A DNA stretch of 64,000 nucleotides. Source: Halorhodospira abdelmalekii (lineage in GTDB: Bacteria; Pseudomonadota; Gammaproteobacteria; Nitrococcales; Halorhodospiraceae). Both the position numbers and the translations under genes were made by a program. The DNA lies in assembly GCF_016583625.1 (NCBI RefSeq), contig NZ_NRRN01000002.1, forward strand, positions 1-64,000. Reading direction: 5' to 3'. The notes under the pieces were generated by a model. It was not told the origin of the DNA. It ran no database searches and saw only the letters and a list, made by a program, of their open reading frames with translations. Shown in pieces: positions 29,013-37,940 of the stretch (its first letter is position 1; each line of letters opens with the position of its first letter).

Positions 29013-30471
29013 GCTGAGTCAGCAGCCGGAGGTTGACGCCCTTGAGATCGTAGAGGTCTTGTCGAGAGATCCGGCACTTACGGTCAAGGTGTTGGCGGCG
29101 GCCAATTCGCCGGCGTTCGCGCATCGGCGTAAGGCGGCTAACCTACGCGAGGCGGTATTGGCCCTGGGGATTGAGGCGACCTTGACGCTTTCTCTGGGGT
29201 TTACGCTGTTGCACTCCTTGCAGTCGGGGCCGGGACGCCTCGACTGCAGTGCTTTTTGGCGGCGTGCCGTGGTTTGTGGCGCAGCGGCGCAGTGCATCGG
29301 TATCCGCGAGGGCCGTCTCAACAGCGAAGAGTTGCTGCTCGCTGGCATGCTTCAGGATCTCGGCATGCTGGTCTTCGACGCCATGGAGCCGCGCGCTTAC
29401 GGCCGCTTAGCGGGGGAGGCGGGGAATCATGAGGCACTGCGTCTGGCAGAGATCGGCTGCTTCGGTGTCGATCACGCCGAGCTCGGTAGTTGGCTCATGG
29501 AGCGCTGGAATCTTCCCGATTACTTGCGCCAAGCGGCGGCTGGGAGTCACGAGCCGGAGCGTTCGACCGCCGGTTGCGGCGGGGATACGGAGGCGTGCCC
29601 CGAGCTGGAACTGATGCGAGTCGTTGCGCTCTCCAGCCGGATGGCCGATGTCTGGGTGACCGAAGATCCTGAGGCTGCGACCGTGCAGGCGGCGGCGTTG
29701 GCCCATCGGTACTTCGGCTGGGAGCAGGCGCTCTTCGGTGAAGTGCTCGAAATGGTGACCACCGCCGTTAAACAGCTGATCAAGGTCTACGAGGTCGATA
29801 TCCAGGGTGGCGATGAGCTGAACCGGATCTCGGAACAGGCGCGCGAGGTCCTGACCCTGCGCAGTCTCAACATGATCCACGAGGCCGCTCAGGTGCAGCG
29901 GCGCAGTCAGGAGCTGGAGGCTCAGAATAGCATCCTTAAGCAGCAGGCTGAGCGCGATCCGCTCACCGAGCTGCACAATCGGCGCCATCTTGCCGAGCGG
30001 CTGCAGCACGCGTTTGAGCGGGCCGGTCGCGCGCGTGAGCTGCTTGCAGTGGCGCTGATCGATCTCGATCACTTCAAAAGTGTTAACGACGAGTTTGGGC
30101 ACCAGGCCGGTGATGCTGTGCTCTACGGGGTCGCAAAGATCTTGCGTAGCAGTGTGCGCAAGCAGGATATCCTCGCCCGCTACGGTGGCGAGGAGTTTTT
30201 GATCGCCCTGCCGGGGCTTGGCGAGTTGGCCGTGCGCGGTGTCTTGGAGCGCCTGCGCCAGGCGATTGCCGATCATCCCCACGATATGGGTGGTACGCTG
30301 CAGAGGCGCCATGTGACCGCCTCGATCGGTTATGCTCTCTACGATCCAAATAACGCCACCGCTGCGGCGCACTTCTCCTCCATTGAGGCGCTGATCAGGG
30401 GTGCCGACGAAGCCCTTTACCGAGCTAAGAGCAGCGGACGCAATCGTGTCGAGCAAGAACACCCCTCCTAG
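28933..30471 (+). CDS. HDOD-GGDEF diguanylate cyclase
   Basis: A 512-residue signalling enzyme. The N-terminal HDOD domain (about 10-210) has MKSLPSVPGVALRIVELSQ, LSRDPALTVKVLAAANSPAF and GIEATLTLSLGFTL. A helical linker (about 285-340) leads to the GGDEF domain from RDPLTELHNRRH. The active site is RYGGEEFLIAL (about residue 417), with the product-inhibition I-site RKQD five residues before it, so it should make c-di-GMP and be feedback controlled. The start ATG 28933 lies inside the Rrf2-type gene (80-bp overlap), indicating co-transcription and probably shared regulation. Confidence 0.93.
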   Translation: MKPEIEQQLVQMKSLPSVPGVALRIVELSQQPEVDALEIVEVLSRDPALTVKVLAAANSPAFAHRRKAANLREAVLALGIEATLTLSLGFTLLHSLQSGPGRLDCSAFWRRAVVCGAAAQCIGIREGRLNSEELLLAGMLQDLGMLVFDAMEPRAYGRLAGEAGNHEALRLAEIGCFGVDHAELGSWLMERWNLPDYLRQAAAGSHEPERSTAGCGGDTEACPELELMRVVALSSRMADVWVTEDPEAATVQAAALAHRYFGWEQALFGEVLEMVTTAVKQLIKVYEVDIQGGDELNRISEQAREVLTLRSLNMIHEAAQVQRRSQELEAQNSILKQQAERDPLTELHNRRHLAERLQHAFERAGRARELLAVALIDLDHFKSVNDEFGHQAGDAVLYGVAKILRSSVRKQDILARYGGEEFLIALPGLGELAVRGVLERLRQAIADHPHDMGGTLQRRHVTASIGYALYDPNNATAAAHFSSIEALIRGADEALYRAKSSGRNRVEQEHPS

Positions 30472-32038
30472 CCCCTCACCGACGAACCGTCCCGAGCCGC
30501 AGCAAGGGGGCGAGCGCATTGTCGCTGCCATCGATCTTGGCTCGAACAGCTTTCATATGATCGTTGCGGCGCTGACGCCGCAGACCGGTACTCTGCGGGT
30601 CATCGACCGTCTGCGCGAACCGGTGCGCTTGGCCGCCGGGCTGACGCCGGATGAAAAGCGCATCGATATGGCGGCACAGCAGCGTGCCGTTGCTTGCCTG
30701 GAGCGTTTCGCCGAGCGGCTGCGCGAGATCGATCCGGGGAGTGTGCGGGCAATCGGCACCAATACCTTGCGCCGGGCGCGGGCGAGCGAAGATCTGCTCC
30801 CGGCCGCTGAGCACGCCCTGGGGCAGCCGATCGAAGTCGTCTCCGGCTTCGAGGAGGCGCGCCTGATCTATCTTGGCGTTGCCCACAGTCTCGGCTTCGA
30901 TCAGCGGCGCCGGCTGGTGGTCGATATCGGTGGCGGCAGTACCGAGCTGATCTTGGGTGAGGGCAGTCGGCCGCTGCAGATGGAGAGCCTGCACCTCGGG
31001 TGTGTAGCGTTGAGTACGGAGTTCTTCGCTGAGGGGCGGGTGAGCGAGGCGGCGATGGCAGCGGCGGTGCTGCACGGGCGTCTTGAGCTTGGTCCGATCA
31101 CGGCGGCCTTTGGCGCGACGGCTTGGCAGGCCGCGGTTGGGGCCTCCGGGACGGTCAAGGCGGTGGCGCAGGTCTGTGCCGCGCTCTACGGTGATGCTCC
31201 GGGTGTGGTCAGTGCCTCAAGCCTTGAGCGGCTGGTGCAGGCGTTGATCAAGGAGGGCGAGTGTCGGCGCTTGGCCACCAAGGCGGCGCTCTCGACCGAC
31301 CGGCAGCCGGTCTTTGTCGGTGGTGTGGCAGCGCTGAAGGCGGTCTTTGAGGCGCTCTCGATCGAGCAGATGGAGGTCGCCGATGGCGCCATGCGCGAAG
31401 GGATTCTCTACGATCTCGGCGGTCGTGCCGGTTTGGTCGCCGGCGCCGAGGACGCTCGCGATGCCAGTGTGGCGGCGCTGCGGCAGCGCTACTCGGTCGA
31501 TGCCGGGCAGGCGGAGCGGATTCGGGCAACGGCGCTGCGCCTCTATGCCCAGATCGCCGAGCCGTGGGGCCTGACCGATCCGCTCTATCACGACATGCTC
31601 GATTGGGCCGCGCAACTCCACGAGATCGGGCTCGATATCTCCCATGCGCAGTACCACAAGCACGGCGCCTATATCCTTACGCACGCTGATCTGGCCGGCT
31701 TTTCGCGCCAGGAACAAGCGCTGCTGGCGGTGCTGGTGCGGGTCCATCGGCGCAAGCTCGCCCGTACCCCGCGGCGCGAGTTGCCGGCGCGCTGGCAAGA
31801 GCCGGCGACCCGGCTGGCGCTGCTGCTGCGCCTAGCCGTGTTGCTGCACCGCAGCCGCAGTGACGCCGCGGCGCCTGAGCCGGAGCTCGACCGGACGGCG
31901 AAGCGGGTCTTGACGCTGACCTGGCCGGCGTCGGTGCTCGCTGACAACCCACTGCTGCGCGCCGACCTGGCGCAGGAGGCGCGCTACTTAGAGCGTGCCG
32001 GATGGCGGCTTGAGGTGGTCTCCAAGAGCGCCTGTTGA
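30446..32038 (+). CDS. ppx: Exopolyphosphatase (Ppx/GppA family)
   Basis: Ppx removes Pi from polyphosphate ends; GppA members also hydrolyse pppGpp. The chain has the ASKHA motifs AAIDLGSNSFHMIVAAL, RRLVVDIGGGSTELILG and GASGTVKAVAQVC. A C-terminal HD-like region follows (DMLDWAAQLHEIGLDISHAQ, HKHGAYIL). I chose GTG 30446 (530 residues), overlapping the previous gene by 26 bp; 30401 is also open. Its 3' end overlaps ppk by 55 bp on the opposite strand. Confidence 0.9.
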   Translation: MSSKNTPPSPSPTNRPEPQQGGERIVAAIDLGSNSFHMIVAALTPQTGTLRVIDRLREPVRLAAGLTPDEKRIDMAAQQRAVACLERFAERLREIDPGSVRAIGTNTLRRARASEDLLPAAEHALGQPIEVVSGFEEARLIYLGVAHSLGFDQRRRLVVDIGGGSTELILGEGSRPLQMESLHLGCVALSTEFFAEGRVSEAAMAAAVLHGRLELGPITAAFGATAWQAAVGASGTVKAVAQVCAALYGDAPGVVSASSLERLVQALIKEGECRRLATKAALSTDRQPVFVGGVAALKAVFEALSIEQMEVADGAMREGILYDLGGRAGLVAGAEDARDASVAALRQRYSVDAGQAERIRATALRLYAQIAEPWGLTDPLYHDMLDWAAQLHEIGLDISHAQYHKHGAYILTHADLAGFSRQEQALLAVLVRVHRRKLARTPRRELPARWQEPATRLALLLRLAVLLHRSRSDAAAPEPELDRTAKRVLTLTWPASVLADNPLLRADLAQEARYLERAGWRLEVVSKSAC

Positions 32039-34092
32039 GCGCTGAAGGGGGCCTCGTCGGCGGCCGGTTGGGCGCGCACATAGCTGCCGTCGCTCTGCAG
32101 CAGCCACGCTTGGCAGTTGTCCTGCAGATAGCACTCTAAATCGCTGAGGATGCGCTCGCGCGCGGCCGGATCGGTGACCGGGAAGGCGGTCTCGACACGG
32201 CGGAAGAAGTTGCGATCCATCCAGTCGGCGCTGCCGCAAAAGATCTCCGGTGTGCCGTCGTTGCCGAAGCAGTAGACGCGGGTGTGCTCAAGGAAGCGAC
32301 CGACGATCGAGCGCACTCGAATCGTCTCTGAGAGGCCAGTGATGCCGGGGCGCAGCACACAGATGCCGCGCACGATCAGGTCGATCTCGACCCCGGCTTG
32401 GGAGGCGCGATAGAGCGCCTGGATGATGCGCGGCTCGGTCAGCGCGTTGACCTTGGCGATGACGCGCCCCGGCTTACCGGCGCTGGCCAGTTCGGCCTCG
32501 CGCTCGATGCGATTGAGCAGGGCGTCGTGCAGGGTGAAGGGGGCCTGCAGCAGCCGGTAGAGCTCCTTGAACCGCCCGAGGCTGGTCAGCTGCAGAAAGA
32601 TGCGTCGTACGTCCTCGGTGACTTGGCGATCGGCCGTCAGCAGCCCGTAGTCGGTGTAGAGGCGGGCGGTACGCGAGTGGTAGTTGCCGGTGCCGAGGTG
32701 GGCGTAGTTGCGCAGCAGCGTCCCCTCGCGGCGGACGATCAGCAACATCTTGCAGTGGGTCTTGTAGCCGACGACGCCGTAGACGACGTGCGCCCCTGCC
32801 TCTTGCAGGCGGTTGGCCAGCACGATGTTCTCGCGCTCATCGAAGCGCGCGAGCAGTTCGATGACCACCGTGACCTCTTTGCCCGCCTCGGCGGCACGCA
32901 CGAGGTTTTCGACGATCGCCGAGTCGGGGCCGGTGCGATAGAGGGTCTGCTTGATGGCGAGGACGTTCGGGTCGTCGGCGGCCTGGCGCAGCAGGTCGAT
33001 CACCGGCACGAACGACTCGAAGGGGTGGTGGAGCAGCAGATCGCGCTTGCGCATCACCTTGAACAGACTCGACCCGCCACTGAGGGCCTGGGGCATCTCC
33101 GGGGTAAAGGAGGGGTACTTGAGATCGGTGCGAGCGACCAGATCGTAGACGGCCATCAGGCGGTTGAGGTTGACCGGCCCGTCGACTTGGTAGAGATCTT
33201 CGCGCTCGAGCTCGAACTCATTGAGCAGAAAATCGGCCATCTCATCGGGGCAGTTGGCCGCGACCTCAAGGCGCACCGCCTGGCCGTAGCGCCGCTGTGG
33301 TAGCTCGCCTTCGAGCGCCCGCATCAGATCGTCGATCTCCTCCTCGTCGATGAAGAGATCGCTGTTGCGGGTGACCCGGAACTGGTAGCAGCCGCGCACC
33401 GTCATGCCGGGGAAGAGGTCATTCACAAAGGCGTGGATGACCGAGGAGAGGAAGACGAAGTCATTGGGACCGCCGCCTTCGATCTCGTTGGCGGGGAGCT
33501 GGATGACGCGCGGCAGTGAGCGCGGAGCCTGGACGATGGCGTAGCCGGTGTTGCGTCCGAAGGCGTCCTTGCCCTCGAGCGAGAGGACGAAGTTGAGGCT
33601 CTTGTTCAGGACCTTGGGAAAGGGGTGCGCCGGGTCGAGCCCGAGTGGGCTGAGCACCGGGAGCAACTGCTCCTCGAAGTAGGCACGCAGCCACGCCCGT
33701 TGCGCGCGACTCCAGCTCTGACGACGCACGAAGTGGATCGACTGCTCGGCGAGCGCCGGGATGACCTGTTCGTTGAGCACCTGGTACTGCTCATGGGTGA
33801 TCTCGTGGGCGAGTGCCCCAGTGGCGGCGAGCACCTCTTGCGGGCTGCGCCCGTCGATCTCGGTCTGCACCGAACCGAGATCGGCCTTCTGTTTGACGCC
33901 AGCGAGACGGATCTCGAAGAACTCATCCATGTTGGTGCTGAGGATGCAGAGGAACTTCAGCCGCTCAAGCAGGGGCACCTGCGGGTCTTTCGCCTGTTCC
34001 AGCACCCGACGATTGAACTCCAGCAGGCTGATCAAACGATTGGTGTAGAACTCGGGCTGGTTGAGGTCGATCGACGGGGTCTCGCTATCCAT
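31984..34092 (-). CDS. ppk1: Polyphosphate kinase 1
   Basis: Ppk1 polymerises polyphosphate from ATP. The 702-residue chain has the N-domain start FYTNRLISLLEFNRRVLEQA with LSTNMDEFFEIRLAG. The two catalytic His segments of the PLD-like halves are KTHCKMLLIVRRE and LEHTRVYCFGN, and YAHLGTGNYHSRTARLYTDY lies between. The length is normal. It converges on ppx with a 55-bp overlap. A candidate Pho box lies about 190 bp before its start. Confidence 0.97.
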   Translation of the reverse strand: MDSETPSIDLNQPEFYTNRLISLLEFNRRVLEQAKDPQVPLLERLKFLCILSTNMDEFFEIRLAGVKQKADLGSVQTEIDGRSPQEVLAATGALAHEITHEQYQVLNEQVIPALAEQSIHFVRRQSWSRAQRAWLRAYFEEQLLPVLSPLGLDPAHPFPKVLNKSLNFVLSLEGKDAFGRNTGYAIVQAPRSLPRVIQLPANEIEGGGPNDFVFLSSVIHAFVNDLFPGMTVRGCYQFRVTRNSDLFIDEEEIDDLMRALEGELPQRRYGQAVRLEVAANCPDEMADFLLNEFELEREDLYQVDGPVNLNRLMAVYDLVARTDLKYPSFTPEMPQALSGGSSLFKVMRKRDLLLHHPFESFVPVIDLLRQAADDPNVLAIKQTLYRTGPDSAIVENLVRAAEAGKEVTVVIELLARFDERENIVLANRLQEAGAHVVYGVVGYKTHCKMLLIVRREGTLLRNYAHLGTGNYHSRTARLYTDYGLLTADRQVTEDVRRIFLQLTSLGRFKELYRLLQAPFTLHDALLNRIEREAELASAGKPGRVIAKVNALTEPRIIQALYRASQAGVEIDLIVRGICVLRPGITGLSETIRVRSIVGRFLEHTRVYCFGNDGTPEIFCGSADWMDRNFFRRVETAFPVTDPAARERILSDLECYLQDNCQAWLLQSDGSYVRAQPAADEAPFSAQQALLETTSSRHPARSK

Positions 34093-34283
34093 GGCCTATC
34101 AGGGTCCAGCTAGTCGTCAGGGTTGTGCCCGCTTGTTAGAGTCGTGCTCGCTTGTTGGGGGCGTGGCAGTCTACCGGCGCGGGTCTTCCGCAAGACCCGC
34201 TCGTCGGGGCGATCGGCGTCGATCGCCTTGGATCTATACGTTGGTCTGTCCGTCCGAGTCTATCAGCTTGCCGATTTGGCTTC

Positions 34284-34309
34284 ATGACCATTTTATGAAA
34301 GGATGACCA
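34284..34309 (-). promoter_or_regulatory. Candidate Pho box upstream of ppk1
   Basis: Read on the minus strand, 34284-34301 is CTTTCATAAAATGGTCAT, which matches the PhoB consensus (two CTGTCAT half-sites 11 bp apart with an A/T spacer) at 15 of 18 positions. A further TGGTCAT half-site lies at 34303-34309. ppk is a known member of the Pho regulon in several proteobacteria. The site could also serve the divergent glutaredoxin gene. The remaining gap (34093-34283) shows no gene. Confidence 0.5.
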
Positions 34310-34353
34310 TCTATCTCTTTTGCAACTATTGCCAAGTATGATCAGGGGGAGCG

Positions 34354-34698
34354 ATGAGCGAGAGTGAGGGCAGCAGTGCCGATCCGGGCGAGCAGCGGCG
34401 CCTGCAGCGGCGGTTGGCGAAGGCAGTTGAGGGCTTGGTCCTCTATGAGCGCAAGTGGTGTCCCTTCTGTATGCGCGTCGGTTTGACGCTGCGCAGTCTT
34501 GGGTTGGAGCTTGAGCGCATCGATATCGGCACCGATCCCGAGGCCGCACAGCGGCTGGAGCGGGAAGGGGGGAAGCGGATGGTGCCGTGTCTCTACATCC
34601 CCGACGGCGAGTCGGCGCAGTGGCTCTATGAGTCGTCCGACATCATCGCCTACCTGCGCGCACTCGTCGAGGAGATGGCGCCGCCGCCGGAGTCGTAG
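34354..34698 (+). CDS. Glutaredoxin-like thiol oxidoreductase
   Basis: A 114-residue protein with a charged N-terminal helix (GEQRRLQRRLAKAVEGL) followed by a glutaredoxin/GST-N thioredoxin fold. The active site is WCPFCMRV (CxxC, about residues 37-40), the cis-Pro segment is KRMVPCLYI and the GSH-binding end is ESSDIIAYLRAL. The family includes membrane- or polyphosphate-neighbour glutaredoxins. Exact role is unknown. It is convergent with the MltB gene, whose stop lies 8 bp away. Confidence 0.88.
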   Translation: MSESEGSSADPGEQRRLQRRLAKAVEGLVLYERKWCPFCMRVGLTLRSLGLELERIDIGTDPEAAQRLEREGGKRMVPCLYIPDGESAQWLYESSDIIAYLRALVEEMAPPPES

Positions 34699-34706
34699 CG
34701 CTAGCG

Positions 34707-36032
34707 CTAAGGCTGTTGCTCGGCCTCGCGCAGCGCCTCAAGCACCGCCCGGTCGGGGAAGGCGTCGGCCGGTAGCCCGTTCTCCTGCTGGAAGGCGCGC
34801 GTGGCGTTGCGCGTCTGTTGGCCGAGGATGCCGTCGACCGGGCCGGCCTCGTACCCGAGTGCGTTGAGACGTTCCTGGGTCTCGCGCAGTTCGTCTAGAT
34901 CGAGCAGCTCTTCCTCCGGCGGGGGAGCGGCGCGCAGCGGTCCGCTGCCGTCGATGCGGTCGGCAAGGTGGCCGACGGCCAGGGCGAACGACTGCGACGG
35001 GTTCCAGCGCAGCAGCCGATCGAAGTTGTCGTAGACCAAAAAGGCCGGACCGTGGCGGCCCATCGGCAGCAGCAAGGCCGCCTCCATCGTACTCTCCGGC
35101 AGCCTGGAGCCGTCGGCCCGGCGGATGCCGAGTTCGCTCCACTCGTTCAGGGGGCGTCGTTCGTCGAGCCCGAGGGACTTGAAGTTGAAGCGATTGCTTA
35201 GCTTGACCTCACGCCCCCAGCGCTCACCAGGGCGCCAGCCCAGATGCTGCAAGTAGTTCGCCGCCGAGGCGAGGGCATCCGGGACGCTATCGCGCAGCTC
35301 GATACGACCGGAGCCGTCGTAGTCGACGGCGTGAGCGCGCATCGTACTCGGCATGAACTGCGTATGGCCGATCGCGCCCGCCCACGAACCGTAGAGGTCG
35401 TCTGCGTGCAGATCGCCGCGCTCAAGCAGCGCGATGGTGGCCTCGATCTGCTCGCGGAAGAAGCGCGGGCGACGATCGTCACAGGCCAAGGTCACGAGTG
35501 CGTCGATCACCGGCACGCGGCCGAAGTAGGAGCCGTAGTGGGTCTCCATGCCCCAGAGTGCGACGAGATAGCGCGGACTGATTTCGTAGTCGCTGTAGAT
35601 TTTCCAGAGCAACTCTTCGTAGATTTGGTACATGAAGCGGCCGCGCTCGATGCGTCCGGCGGTTACGCGTTGCGCTAGGTAGTCAGTGAAGTACTGCACA
35701 CTCTCTGGCTGGGCCCGGTCGAGGGCGACGATGCGTTCAAGGCGTTTGGCCTGGGCTAAGGTGTCGCGGACCAAGTCGGCGTCGTAGCCGGCGGCCTCAA
35801 GGTCGCTGCGCAGTTCAAGCAGACACTGAGCGAGTGCCGGGTCGTCGTCTTGGGTGCTTTGGGCGCTACTGGCGGAGGCCAGCGGCGGACTGAGCGTCAG
35901 TGTGGCCAGTGCCGCGAGTGTTGCCGCTGTTGCCAGAGCCAACCGCAGTGCCGGCCGTGGTGCCGGGGCTGCAGCGGCGTCGCTGTGCTGCTGGTGGCTG
36001 CGGTGTCGAAGGGGGGGGAGAGCGGCTGACAT
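34707..36032 (-). CDS. MltB-type lytic murein transglycosylase with peptidoglycan-binding domain
   Basis: The 441-residue protein has a signal region (about residues 28-52, TLAALATLTLSPPLASAS) and an SLT_2 catalytic domain: ALWGMETHYGSYFGRVPVID carries the catalytic Glu, and SWAGAIGHTQFMPSTMRAHA follows. A C-terminal PG_binding_1 domain (ETQERLNALGYEAGPVDGIL, NATRAFQQENGL) is also present. It cleaves glycan strands in the periplasm. Start ATG 36032 follows GGAGGAAG at seven bases; an upstream ATG at 36128 lacks such a site. The extra PG-binding domain is common in MltB homologues outside E. coli. Confidence 0.9.
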   Translation of the reverse strand: MSAALPPLRHRSHQQHSDAAAAPAPRPALRLALATAATLAALATLTLSPPLASASSAQSTQDDDPALAQCLLELRSDLEAAGYDADLVRDTLAQAKRLERIVALDRAQPESVQYFTDYLAQRVTAGRIERGRFMYQIYEELLWKIYSDYEISPRYLVALWGMETHYGSYFGRVPVIDALVTLACDDRRPRFFREQIEATIALLERGDLHADDLYGSWAGAIGHTQFMPSTMRAHAVDYDGSGRIELRDSVPDALASAANYLQHLGWRPGERWGREVKLSNRFNFKSLGLDERRPLNEWSELGIRRADGSRLPESTMEAALLLPMGRHGPAFLVYDNFDRLLRWNPSQSFALAVGHLADRIDGSGPLRAAPPPEEELLDLDELRETQERLNALGYEAGPVDGILGQQTRNATRAFQQENGLPADAFPDRAVLEALREAEQQP

Positions 36033-36199
36033 CAACTTCCTCCGCAGGCGGCCTGCCCTGGGTGGGCCGGCTGGTGGGGGGCGCGTACAGGGCGGCCGAC
36101 AACTTGACGGAACCGGGCTAAGAAACAATGATATCCTCGTGCGGGGTCGGCCTGCATAGCGGGCTCATTCTGCCATAAGATCTGAGCGGCCGACACGGG

Positions 36200-36280
36200 C
36201 CGAGACACGGGCCGAGACACGGGGTCGCCGCGAACCAACACGGGTCGCTGGGGCACCATGGGCTGGACCACCATGGGCTG
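36200..36280. repeat. Two 12-15-bp tandem repeat pairs
   Basis: CCGAGACACGGG occurs at 36200-36211 and 36212-36223. CACCATGGGCTG occurs at 36254-36265 and 36269-36280 (15-bp period). Both are in the gap between the divergent MltB and pyrD genes. Confidence 0.8.
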
Positions 36281-36365
36281 ATGAGTTGCCTGGTGAACTG
36301 GTTGGCGAACGGGAGTGATTCTGCCCGCGGAGCGGATCTGCCTTGCGAAGCCAAAAGGAGAGAGA

Positions 36366-37532
36366 ATGTATTACTCGCTGCTGCGGCCGTTGCTCTTTCA
36401 ACTCGAGCCGGAACGAGCGCACACCGTGGGGCTCAATCTGGCGCGCATCGGCACCCGCTTGGGGGTCGCTGCCAGTGCCCGGCGTGAGCGCGTGGTTCCG
36501 AGGCGAATCATGGGGTTGGAGTTTCCCAATCCGGTCGGTTTGGCGGCTGGCTTCGATAAGGATGGGCGCTATCTCGATGTCATCGCTCGGCTCGGTTTCG
36601 GCTTCGTCGAACTCGGCACCGTGACCCCCCGGCCACAGCCGGGCAATCCGCCGCCGCGACTCTTCAGGCTCCCGCACCAAGAGGGGCTGATCAACCGCAT
36701 GGGCTTTAACAACGGCGGTGCCGGTGCCCTAGTGCGCAACCTTGAGCGCGGCCGGCGCAACGGCTTTCGCGGGGTTGTCGGCATCAACATCGGCAAGAAT
36801 CGCGAAACCCCCCCGCAGCGCGCGGCCGACGACTACGCTTGCGCGCTCGAGACCGTCTACCCGGTGGCCGACTACGTCACGATCAACCTCTCCTCGCCCA
36901 ACACACCGGGGCTGCGGGCGCTGCAGCGTGAGGCGGTCATCCTGCGGGGGCTGCTCTATCGCCTACGCAATGAGCGCCGCCGGCTTGAGCAGGCCTACGA
37001 TAAGTACGTGCCGCTGCTCATCAAGCTGGCGCCCGATTGGGGGCCGGGAGAGTTGCCGCGGACGCTCGATCTCCTGCTTGAGTACGGCCTGGACGGCATC
37101 GTGGCAACGAATACCACTGTCAGCCGCGAAGGGCTCGTCGCCGAGGCCTCGGTGCGCGAAGAGGGCGGATTGAGTGGACGGCCACTGCGTGAGCGCGCCG
37201 AAGAGGTGCTTGAGCAAATTGCGGCGCACACCCAGGGCGCGGTGACCCTCATGGGGGTCGGCGGGCTCTCCTCCGAGCACGACGTCATGCGCCGCTTCCA
37301 AGCCGGCGCCGACATGGTGCAGCTCTACACCGGGCTGGTCTATCGTGGGCCGGAACTCATCGCTGAGGCGATCCGGGCGGCCAATGCAGTGCGCCGAACT
37401 GGGACGCGGGCACGTCCGCGCCCACCGGCCGGCTTGCTGTTGACTGGGCCTGAGGGGGTGGGGAACTCTGAGGCGCGGCAAGGGCTGCAAGGGCCTCGGC
37501 GTCTCGCCGGGCCGCCTCTAAGTGCAGCCTGA
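36366..37532 (+). CDS. pyrD: Dihydroorotate dehydrogenase (quinone), class 2
   Basis: PyrD oxidises dihydroorotate to orotate at the inner membrane in pyrimidine synthesis. The start MYYSLLRPLLFQLEPERAH is the N-terminal membrane/quinone-binding helix pair. FMN and substrate motifs include GLAAGFDKDGRYLDVIARLG, NRMGFNNGGA, VTINLSSPNTPGLRALQ, GIVATNTTVSREG and MGVGGLSSEHDVMRRFQAGA. ATG 36366 follows AGGAGAGA. The chain has 388 residues, about 45 more than usual. The extra tail (about 345-388) is low-complexity Arg/Pro/Gly and may be a neutral extension. Confidence 0.95.
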   Translation: MYYSLLRPLLFQLEPERAHTVGLNLARIGTRLGVAASARRERVVPRRIMGLEFPNPVGLAAGFDKDGRYLDVIARLGFGFVELGTVTPRPQPGNPPPRLFRLPHQEGLINRMGFNNGGAGALVRNLERGRRNGFRGVVGINIGKNRETPPQRAADDYACALETVYPVADYVTINLSSPNTPGLRALQREAVILRGLLYRLRNERRRLEQAYDKYVPLLIKLAPDWGPGELPRTLDLLLEYGLDGIVATNTTVSREGLVAEASVREEGGLSGRPLRERAEEVLEQIAAHTQGAVTLMGVGGLSSEHDVMRRFQAGADMVQLYTGLVYRGPELIAEAIRAANAVRRTGTRARPRPPAGLLLTGPEGVGNSEARQGLQGPRRLAGPPLSAA

Positions 37533-37582
37533 GTAGCAGCCTGGCTGCGCCGTTGGCGCTTCATCAGCGGTCGTCGTGCTGG

Positions 37583-37588
37583 TATAGT
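37583..37588 (+). promoter_or_regulatory. Candidate -10 element for tRNA-Ser(UGA)
   Basis: TATAGT lies 10 bp before the tRNA, with a weak TTCATC 17 bp upstream (37560-37565). Confidence 0.35.
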
Positions 37589-37598
37589 GCTCGCCACA

Positions 37599-37688
37599 GG
37601 AGAGGTGGCTGAGCGGTCGAAAGCACCCGACTTGAAATCGGGTGAGGGCATGCGCCCTCCGGGGGTTCGAATCCCTCCCTCTCCGCCA
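37599..37688 (+). tRNA. tRNA-Ser (anticodon UGA)
   Basis: Acceptor GGAGAGG (37599-37605) pairs with CCTCTCC, followed by G and encoded CCA ending at 37688. The stem CCCGA/TCGGG encloses CTTGAAA, so the anticodon is TGA at 37633-37635. A long variable arm and the T-loop GGTTCGAATCC are present. It borders the accessory cluster that begins at 37941, but no copy of its 3' end was found further right. Confidence 0.97.
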
Positions 37689-37940
37689 GAAGCAGTGGCC
37701 TATACGATCAGGCTGTCACATGCCGAGCCATTCAAGAGGCCCGAGTCACGGAAAGTCACAGTCGGCCATCGGCTTACTCCTCGCTCCCTCCCCCTCCCCC
37801 GCTTTAGGCTGTGGCGTTCGACCTCTTGCTAGCATCACCGGGCTAGGTGGCATCGGTGGTAGGGTCGGTAAGGCCGATCGCGCGTATGAACGATAAAGCG
37901 GAAATGACTGTTTGCTGCCCAAAACGGCCGGAGGCGGAGA

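Noticed and set aside
34774-35142. Long open frames opposite or alongside MltB, PpsA, ProV and PaaK
   Set aside because: They are GC-rich shadow frames with Arg/Ala/Pro composition, no ribosome-binding sites and no recognisable domains.
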